The position numbers and the translations under genes are program-made. The notes under the pieces are model-generated. The model made no database searches, had not been told where the DNA came from, and was given only the letters and a program-made list of their open reading frames with translations. Shown here in pieces: positions 1 through 4,264 of a stretch of DNA of 7,904 bases (position 1 is the stretch's first letter; each line of letters begins with the position of its first letter). Source of the stretch: Thermoplasmata archaeon (GTDB lineage: Archaea; Thermoplasmatota; E2; DHVEG-1). The DNA lies in the NCBI GenBank assembly GCA_003651045.1, contig QMTJ01000046.1, positions 1-7,904 of the forward strand, in the 5' to 3' direction.

Positions 1-116
1 GTTTTGAACTTGCGGTCTACTTTCTTGTTTTTATAGTTACATGGCTGTTTGCAGCCATCTGTGTTTGGATATCGAGAGAGAGGGGGGGTTTATCTGTAAT
101 CTACTTTTACAGGTAA
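1..116 (+). CDS. C-terminal end of a membrane protein (partial)
   Basis: The frame starting at base 3 is open from the left edge to a TAA at 114-116 and gives 37 residues. It begins with an almost unbroken hydrophobic stretch (LAVYFLVFIVTWLFAAICVW) that looks like one transmembrane helix. A short basic tail follows (SRERGG, ending FYR), as expected for a cytoplasmic C-terminus under the positive-inside rule. The start and most of the protein lie outside the window, so no family can be named. The tail codons run through a seven-G tract at 82-88, which is unusual in such A/T-rich DNA. The stop falls four bases before a possible TTG start of the next gene, so the two could be co-transcribed. The alternative is that this short open frame is fortuitous, but the helix followed by a basic tail argues for real coding. 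Confidence 0.6.
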   Translation, partial: FELAVYFLVFIVTWLFAAICVWISRERGGLSVIYFYR

Positions 117-135
117 CAGTTTGAATAACAAAACA

Positions 136-145
136 TTTTTATACC
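136..145 (+). promoter_or_regulatory. TATA-like box before the repeat-protein gene
   Basis: The T-rich stretch TTTTTATACC is centred about 28-29 bases before the ATG at 169. That is the spacing expected for a leaderless archaeal transcript. No Shine-Dalgarno-like sequence precedes this ATG, which fits. If translation instead starts at the TTG at 121 (AGGT at 111-114, six-base spacer), this box would be coding sequence and not a promoter. Confidence 0.35.
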
Positions 146-168
146 ATGACAATAATATATTTTATTTA

Positions 169-387
169 ATGAATAAAAAAATGCATGTTAAACCAGCAGA
201 TGTTTACAAATCCGGTATACAATATGGTGCTATAAGCCCAAAAGACGTATACAAAACCGGTGGGAGATACGGCACTATAAGCCCAAAAGACGTATACAAA
301 ACTGGTACACTCTATGGTACCATTAGTCCTAAAGACGTATACAAAACCGGTGGATACTACGGCACTATAAGCCTTAAAGATCTCTAG
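169..387 (+). CDS. Small protein of four tandem 15-residue repeats, unknown function
   Basis: From ATG 169 the product has 72 residues: a ten-residue head (MNKKMHVKPA), four copies of a 15-residue unit with consensus DVYKTGGxYGTISPK, and a two-residue tail DL. It has no signal peptide, no membrane segment and no cysteine. Each unit carries two Lys and one Asp, so the protein is basic. Conserved Gly and Tyr (G6, Y9, G10) suggest a regular turn-containing or solenoid-like fold, or an extended polymer-like chain; this is inference. The copies differ at many third codon positions while keeping the residues, which supports real translation. Other possible starts are TTG 121 (88 residues, weak AGGT at 111-114) and ATG 181. 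The ATG at 169 is preferred because a TATA-like box lies about 28 bases upstream. I do not recognise the family. Possible roles are a surface or structural repeat protein or a multi-copy peptide precursor, both speculative. Confidence 0.7.
   Translation: MNKKMHVKPADVYKSGIQYGAISPKDVYKTGGRYGTISPKDVYKTGTLYGTISPKDVYKTGGYYGTISLKDL
199..378 (+). repeat. Four in-frame 45-bp tandem repeats
   Basis: Units lie at 199-243, 244-288, 289-333 and 334-378, each exactly 45 bases with no spacer. Units 2-4 begin with the same 14 bases (GACGTATACAAAAC) and then diverge mainly at third codon positions. Units 2 and 4 share TACGGCACTATAAGC, while units 1 and 3 both use TATGGT for the Tyr-Gly pair. This alternation suggests that a two-unit, 90-bp block was once duplicated. 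Confidence 0.92.
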
Positions 388-850
388 AAACTCTGCTGAA
401 AAAATATAAAACTCATCATCTAAAAAATATTCTTCTTATATTTTTTCTATTTTGCTCTAAATATTTTAAATGTAAAATAGAAAAAACTTAGAATTATCTA
501 AAAAATAATACATTTTTAGAATTGTAGAGTTAGAATGGTTTTTTTAACGTTTTATTTTGCAGTACAGATAAGAGATATATTACCAGAGAAACATGAGAGA
601 GGTATATATAACATTATTATTGAATGATAAAAAAATAAATCAAAATTTTGTTATTTCAACTGTTTATTTTTCCCGGAACAGAAAATATTACCTAAAAAAC
701 TTGTCCTACTTTATACTTTTCTCCACAAAATATTTAGAAATTATTTGTTGATGAATGAAACTCCTCTCCATAAACACGTTATATGTAACATTGATATTCC
801 TGGGGAGTAATTAACTTCGCAGTACTTTTAAATATAAAATTTATAGCTGA
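388..850. other. Gene-poor convergent intergenic interval
   Basis: These 463 bases lie between the 3' ends of the repeat-protein gene (+) and the aminotransferase gene (-). They are very A/T-rich and hold no convincing gene. T-tracts occur on the + strand at 441-446 and 539-545, and on the - strand at 635-629, 699-694 and 486-481, consistent with termination from both sides. An inverted repeat at 441-486 and three copies of TTAGAAT(T) (488, 516, 530) are the only clear structure. A 52-codon open frame at 593-751 lacks a ribosome site and looks fortuitous. The interval is longer than convergent 3' ends normally need, so an unrecognised small RNA cannot be excluded. Confidence 0.6.
441..486. 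terminator. Perfect 13-bp inverted repeat, possible bidirectional terminator
   Basis: The left arm TTTTTTCTATTTT (441-453) is the exact reverse complement of the right arm AAAATAGAAAAAA (474-486), with a 20-base loop. A G-U and a C-G pair could extend the stem to 15 bp. Each arm supplies a T6 run to one strand, so transcripts entering from either side would meet an oligo-U signal, the main archaeal termination determinant. The A/T-only stem is weak as RNA, so the T runs may matter more than the hairpin. Confidence 0.45.
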
Positions 851-2068
851 CTAAGTCCTATAATAATATTCTTTTACACATTTTACAATATGTTGTAACT
901 TGTTTTTGTTATACCATAACTGTGGATAGGTTGGGAGGTTTACAATGTTTTTACCAGCTATATAAGCAGATGAGAATTTTTCTTTACCTGTTGTGTATCT
1001 GCTAAAAACTGGTATATGTGGTATTGAATAATCAAAGACTTTGTTTATTTGTACACCATGTTTTTTCATGAACATTTCAAAATCTTTTCTATCTTTTACT
1101 CTAATAGTATAATGTGAAAAAGTTGAACCGTTTTTTAAAACAGGTAATGTTATGATTTTTTTAACATCATCTTTTAATTGTTCATTGTAGAATTTGGAGA
1201 TTTCGACTCTATGTTTAATGTTGTTTTTGATTTTTTTAAGTTGAGATAAACCTACTGCTGCCTGTACTCTTGTATAGTTTTCAATGAAATCATTTGATAG
1301 ATAGATTTCTTCCACTGGTAGGTTTTTGTTGTTTAAATTCCATCCTCTTTTTTTCCATGTTAATAAGCCGTGTGACTCCCATAAAGCGAGTATAAATCTG
1401 AAAAATGAATCGCTAAAGATAAACGGGGTGTTTAGGAGTAAAAAAGTTTTTTTTAACTCAATAGAGGTGGAGGATGACTTGAAGTTATGGTTTTTAAAAG
1501 TTTTTAGTTTTTCATATATTTCTTCATTATTTGTTGTAACCATGCCTCCTCCAAATGTGAAGACTTGTTTTTCTATGTTGAAACTGTAGAAAACTGCGTC
1601 GCTATATTTACCAACGTTTTTTGTTAGAACAGCCTGCGCTGCGTCTTCTATGATATATACATTTTTGTCAACTATTTCACGTAATGTTTTAACATCCATG
1701 GGTGTACCGTACATATGTGTTGGGATAATAGCAGCTGTTTCTTTAGAGAGTATATGGGGCACTGCTGGTAGTTCCATGTTGTAGTCTTGCAAGGATATAT
1801 CTACAAACCTTAGTTTGTTACCAGATGCGATTATAGCCGCTGGTACAACTAAGCAAGTATACGCTGGTATTATTATCTCCTTGTTAGAGATGTTGAGAGA
1901 TTTCAATAGAGAGTATAAACCTGATCTACCGGATGGGAAAGAAACTGCATATTTAGCATTTACAATGTTTGCAAATTTTTTTTCAAAGTTATAAATTATG
2001 TTTTCTTTTTCACCCATTATTGCTTTTATTTCATCGAAAGTGAAATATGGTTTAAATCTTGGTATCAT
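851..2068 (-). CDS. DegT/DnrJ/EryC1/StrS-family PLP aminotransferase
   Basis: This 405-residue protein looks like a PLP-dependent sugar aminotransferase (fold type I), of the kind that transfers an amino group from glutamate or glutamine to a keto-sugar nucleotide in surface-glycan or antibiotic-sugar synthesis. Visible motifs in order are the cofactor phosphate-region PSGRSGLYSLLKSL (45-58), IIPAYTCLVVPAAI (66-79), IIEDAAQA (139-146, with Asp142 expected to contact the PLP ring nitrogen), and SFNIEKQVFTFGGGMVTT (162-179), with Lys167 the likely Schiff-base lysine. The small-domain signature TRVQAAVGLSQL is at 267-278 and NLPTYPQL at 377-384. Between the lysine and TRVQAAVGL lie about 100 residues, more than is usual, including a hydrophobic stretch near 207-231. 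The gene lies 37 bases downstream of the metallopeptidase gene on the same strand. The exact substrate cannot be read from the sequence. Confidence 0.88.
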   Translation of the reverse strand: MIPRFKPYFTFDEIKAIMGEKENIIYNFEKKFANIVNAKYAVSFPSGRSGLYSLLKSLNISNKEIIIPAYTCLVVPAAIIASGNKLRFVDISLQDYNMELPAVPHILSKETAAIIPTHMYGTPMDVKTLREIVDKNVYIIEDAAQAVLTKNVGKYSDAVFYSFNIEKQVFTFGGGMVTTNNEEIYEKLKTFKNHNFKSSSTSIELKKTFLLLNTPFIFSDSFFRFILALWESHGLLTWKKRGWNLNNKNLPVEEIYLSNDFIENYTRVQAAVGLSQLKKIKNNIKHRVEISKFYNEQLKDDVKKIITLPVLKNGSTFSHYTIRVKDRKDFEMFMKKHGVQINKVFDYSIPHIPVFSRYTTGKEKFSSAYIAGKNIVNLPTYPQLWYNKNKLQHIVKCVKEYYYRT

Positions 2069-2082
2069 ATGTTTGTTTTCAC

Positions 2083-2105
2083 ATCCCTTTAAAATAAAAA
2101 TTTTT
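2083..2105 (-). promoter_or_regulatory. TATA-like stretch and GGGAT before the aminotransferase start
   Basis: Read on the - strand, an A/T-only block (ATTTTTATTTTAAA, centred near 2095) lies about 27 bases before the ATG at 2068. GGGATGTGA follows it directly, with its first G 19 bases before the start. The block could be a private promoter giving a near-leaderless mRNA, or the G-rich part could be a distant ribosome site within a two-gene operon. Both readings fit. Confidence 0.35.
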
Positions 2106-2573
2106 TTACATGTTTTTCGTTATTTCTTCTTCTGTTAAATAGTATTTAGAGATTTTTTTATCCCAGATGTTTTTAGGGTATCTTTTTTTTACGAAACTGT
2201 TTAGCTCGATTAATTCTTTTCCGAAACCTCTCTTCACCACCGCGAGGTGAGCTTCGAGTTCATGTTTTATTCTAAATTTATCAAATAGATGGTATCGTGG
2301 TAGGAAGATTATTTTTTGAAAGAAATTCATTTTTTTAAACTGTACTATATGGTAGAGTTCATGTATAAAAACAGCTTTTAAAGCATTAAGGTTGCATTGT
2401 TTAATGACTCTACGGTTATAATAAATGTTAGAGGTGAAAGGTAGAGTAATCATGAAGACTTTTTTTAGTAGACGAAGGGGTTTTAGTTTTATTTTAACTT
2501 TTTTTAACTCTGGGAAATAGTTTTTTTTAAGATTTTCTAATAATTCTTCATAGTTTACATGGTCAATGTTCAT
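2106..2573 (-). CDS. Small HExxH zinc metallopeptidase-like protein
   Basis: This 155-residue protein carries AVFIHELYHIVQFKK at 67-81. HELYH (71-75) is a classic HExxH zinc-binding and catalytic motif inside a hydrophobic helix. A second motif, KHELEAHLAV (104-113), lies about 30 residues downstream. Its Glu106 or Glu108 is a good candidate third zinc ligand, as in zincins with an E-x-E-A helix. No signal peptide or clear membrane helix is seen, so it is probably cytoplasmic. Its shortness suggests a minimal peptidase core; some HExxH proteins of this size instead act as domains of larger systems. It is rich in Lys and aromatic residues and ends LTEEEITKNM. Starting at ATG 2573 is supported by a TATA box 31 bases upstream. 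It shares a strand and a 37-base gap with the aminotransferase. The substrate is unknown, and I do not recognise a named family. Confidence 0.7.
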   Translation of the reverse strand: MNIDHVNYEELLENLKKNYFPELKKVKIKLKPLRLLKKVFMITLPFTSNIYYNRRVIKQCNLNALKAVFIHELYHIVQFKKMNFFQKIIFLPRYHLFDKFRIKHELEAHLAVVKRGFGKELIELNSFVKKRYPKNIWDKKISKYYLTEEEITKNM

Positions 2574-2604
2574 TTATCAACAGCAGTGGTAAATGCGTCA
2601 TATG

Positions 2605-2612
2605 TTTATAAA
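2605..2612 (-). promoter_or_regulatory. TATA box of the metallopeptidase-aminotransferase unit
   Basis: TTTATAAA is centred about 35 bases before the ATG at 2573 on the - strand. With the usual archaeal distance of about 26 bases to the transcription start, the leader would be only about 9 bases. No Shine-Dalgarno-like sequence lies in it, so initiation would be near-leaderless. Confidence 0.5.
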
Positions 2613-2681
2613 TAGTATCTGAAAAAATATTAAAAAGAAGACAATTAGTAGTTATTAAATAAAAGAGTTGAAAAAATTTTT

Positions 2682-2691
2682 TTTATAAAAA
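2682..2691 (+). promoter_or_regulatory. TATA box of the fibrillarin gene
   Basis: TTTATAAAAA follows a purine-rich GAAAAAA stretch (2670-2676) that could act as the BRE. The box lies about 44 bases before the ATG at 2731, predicting a leader of roughly 15-20 bases. It is back to back with the divergent TATA box at 2605-2612, so this 157-base gap would hold two opposed promoters. Confidence 0.5.
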
Positions 2692-2730
2692 CATTTATCA
2701 TAGGTTAGAGTTTATCTCTGGTTTTATAAG

Positions 2731-3393
2731 ATGAAAGCTACAAGTATTACTGGGGTTTATAAAGAAAAAAATAGGATTTATACTGAGAATTTACCATGTT
2801 GTAAAGGATCTACTGTTTATAATGAAAGGATAGTTTACTATAGAGATAGGGAGTTTAGATCTTGGAATCCTTATAGGAGTAAACTTGCTGCTGCGATATC
2901 GAATGGTTTAAAAATTAGTTTTAAAACAGATTCGAAGATTTTGTATCTTGGTGCAGCGACTGGTACAACAGTTAGTCATGTGTCAGATATTGTCAGAGAT
3001 GGTTGGGTTTATGCTGTGGAAAACTCACCAGTTGCAATGAAAAAACTCTTATATACTTGTGGAAAAAGACATAACGTGATACCTGTTTTGGCTGATGCGA
3101 ATCATCCTGAGCGTTATGGTTCTATTGTCTCTGGTGTTGATTTTGTTTATCAGGATGTTTCTCAGAGGAATCAAGCAGAGATTTTTAAAACAAATGTTTT
3201 TAGATATCTTAAGAAGAATGGTGAAGGTGTTTTGATGGTGAAGGCTAGGAGTATTGATGTTTCTCTTAAACCTAAAAAGGCATATGAACTGGTTTGTTTG
3301 GAGTTAGAAGATGCTGGTTTAAAAATTGAAAGGAGAATAGATTTACATCCTTATGATAAAGATCATATGGTGATATTGGTCTCTTATTTCTGA
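2731..3393 (+). CDS. flpA: Fibrillarin-like rRNA/tRNA 2'-O-methyltransferase
   Basis: Archaeal fibrillarin is the S-adenosylmethionine-dependent catalytic subunit of box C/D ribonucleoproteins; with Nop5 and L7Ae it methylates ribose 2'-OH groups on rRNA at sites set by guide RNAs. The 220 residues match the archaeal length, without the eukaryotic Gly/Arg-rich tail. Visible landmarks are FRSWNPYRSKLAAAI (42-56), the SAM-binding YLGAATGTTVSHVSDI (72-87), the acidic ribose-binding motif VYAVENSP (93-100), ADANHPERY (121-129), YQDVSQRNQ (140-148), VKARSID (170-176) and PYDKDHMV (207-214). The catalytic tetrad known for the family maps plausibly to Lys51, Asp142, Lys171 and His212, all present. 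VENSP differs slightly from the common VE(F/Y)SP, and PCCKG (22-26) replaces the usual P-G-E segment. ATG 2731 gives the expected N-terminus. The partner gene nop5, often directly upstream of flpA in archaea, is absent here. Confidence 0.96.
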   Translation: MKATSITGVYKEKNRIYTENLPCCKGSTVYNERIVYYRDREFRSWNPYRSKLAAAISNGLKISFKTDSKILYLGAATGTTVSHVSDIVRDGWVYAVENSPVAMKKLLYTCGKRHNVIPVLADANHPERYGSIVSGVDFVYQDVSQRNQAEIFKTNVFRYLKKNGEGVLMVKARSIDVSLKPKKAYELVCLELEDAGLKIERRIDLHPYDKDHMVILVSYF

Positions 3394-3450
3394 GGATATG
3401 AGGCAGGGTTTTATAAGGGAGATTTTGTTTAGGGATTGTTTGAATTAGAG

Positions 3451-4101
3451 ATGAAAATTGAAGTTGATTCAAAGTTGTTAGTTCAGTTAGGTAAATTTTT
3501 TACTCCTATAGTATTGGGTATTAGTGTTTTGTGGGTTGTTGGTTTTTTATTAGATGAAAGTTTACGGGTTAGATTTTGGTCCCTATGTGCCGGGTATTTT
3601 TTCCCACCTCTTGGTAAAGAATCTATTATACCCACAGGTATAGCTCTTGGTATTAATCCTTTGTTGATGGGTTTATCTATTGCTTTTATTGATATTGTTG
3701 TAGCTCTTTTTTTGGTTTGGAATTATGATCTCGCAAAAAAAATTCCTCTTGTCGGGCGTTTTATGGTTAAGGTTGAGAATATTGGTAGAAGTTCTTCAGA
3801 GAAGTATAGTTGGGTTAAACCTCTTCGTTTTATTGGTATAGTTCTTTTTGTTATGGTTCCTTTTCAGGGATCTGGTAGTCTTGTTGGTTCTATACTTGGT
3901 CGTCTTATTGGTATGAAACCGTGGAATACTTTTTTGGCTATATCAATTGGTACAGTTAGTGGTTGTTTATTAATCGCGTGTTTCGCAGATGTTATGAAAT
4001 CTGTTTTTGTAAAGAATTTTTTATTAGGGTTGTTAATCCTGGTTATATTGATCGTAATCGTCATCATAGTTTTTATTTATAGAAAAACAAAAAAAAATTA
4101 A
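3451..4101 (+). CDS. Small polytopic membrane protein, putative small multidrug export family
   Basis: From ATG 3451 the product has 216 residues and about five hydrophobic segments: 17-34, 70-90, 127-150, 161-181 and 190-210. Two motif regions stand out. FFPPLGKESIIPTGIALG (50-67) has an acidic residue followed by IPTGIALG, as in the E-x-R-x-AIP-x-GI segment of the putative small multidrug export family (Pfam Sm_multidrug_ex, distantly DedA-like). VPFQGSGSLVGSILG (136-150) resembles that family's P-x-P-G-T-G-A re-entrant motif. The family name is historical, and drug export is not well demonstrated. A basic loop (residues 93-126) separates the halves, and the C-terminus is YRKTKKN, probably cytoplasmic. 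TTG 3436 would add five residues. The 57-base gap from flpA shows no T-rich terminator, so the two are probably co-transcribed; the functional link is unclear. Confidence 0.72.
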   Translation: MKIEVDSKLLVQLGKFFTPIVLGISVLWVVGFLLDESLRVRFWSLCAGYFFPPLGKESIIPTGIALGINPLLMGLSIAFIDIVVALFLVWNYDLAKKIPLVGRFMVKVENIGRSSSEKYSWVKPLRFIGIVLFVMVPFQGSGSLVGSILGRLIGMKPWNTFLAISIGTVSGCLLIACFADVMKSVFVKNFLLGLLILVILIVIVIIVFIYRKTKKN

Positions 4102-4106
4102 GATAA

Positions 4107-4128
4107 TTTTTTCTTCCGGGAGTTTTTT
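4107..4128 (+). terminator. Paired T6 tracts after the membrane-protein gene
   Basis: Two T6 runs (4107-4112 and 4123-4128) begin five bases after the stop codon and are separated by TCTTCCGGGAG. Oligo-T tracts of this kind end transcription in archaea without needing a hairpin. The next gene has its own TATA-like sequences about 130 bases further on, which supports a transcript boundary here. Confidence 0.45.
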
Positions 4129-4185
4129 GGTTAAAAATTTATGTTTTTTGATAAGAGTTGTACAATAATTCTTTTAAAATTAATA

Positions 4186-4207
4186 ATTTTAATATATTAA
4201 TTAAAAT
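4186..4207. repeat. A/T-only inverted repeat upstream of the large gene
   Basis: ATTTTAAT (4186-4193) is matched by its reverse complement ATTAAAAT (4200-4207) around a six-base loop. It ends 57 bases before the ATG at 4265, so it could be a regulator site upstream of the promoter. It could equally contain an alternative TATA element giving a leader of about 40 bases. Low complexity makes chance plausible. Confidence 0.25.
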
Positions 4208-4233
4208 CAAAAAGTAGTTAGTAAACTAAGTAA

Positions 4234-4251
4234 CAATATAAATAGGGAGGT
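4234..4251 (+). promoter_or_regulatory. TATA-like box plus GGGAGGT before the large surface-protein gene
   Basis: CAATATAAATA (4234-4244) is centred about 26 bases before the ATG at 4265, exactly where a leaderless promoter's TATA box would be. GGGAGGT (4245-4251) follows immediately. It matches the core complementary to the 16S 3' end, but sits 13 bases from the ATG, which is long for a Shine-Dalgarno. The two readings conflict: a start site set by this TATA would leave the GGGAGGT out of the mRNA. Confidence 0.45.
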
Positions 4252-4264
4252 TTTAATCCTTCAG

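Noticed and set aside
41..124. 27-codon open frame from ATG 41 in another frame
   Set aside because: It overlaps the better-supported membrane-protein tail in frame 3 and has no initiation signals.
199..378. CRISPR-like array
   Set aside because: The 45-base units abut with no spacers, keep one reading frame and differ synonymously, so this is a coding tandem repeat.
413..419. Box C-like ATGATGA on the - strand, considered because flpA is in the window
   Set aside because: No matching box D (CTGA) follows on that strand at the 50-70-base distance of archaeal C/D RNAs.
593..751. 52-codon open frame on the + strand starting ATG 593
   Set aside because: No ribosome site, TATA-like GATATATTA too close to the ATG, low-complexity A/T-driven composition, and located in a convergent 3' interval.
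751..810. 19-codon open frame MNETPLHKHV... after ATG 751
   Set aside because: Too short, no upstream signals and no recognisable sequence.
833..845. TATAAAATTTATA near-palindrome after the aminotransferase stop
   Set aside because: Resembles a TATA box on both strands but leads into no gene; likely A/T-rich chance.
1326..1589. 87-codon + strand frame inside the aminotransferase gene
   Set aside because: Shadow of a strongly motif-supported gene on the other strand.
3272..3472. 66-codon - strand frame across the flpA 3' end
   Set aside because: Antisense to the conserved C-terminal PYDKDH region of fibrillarin, with no promoter or ribosome site.
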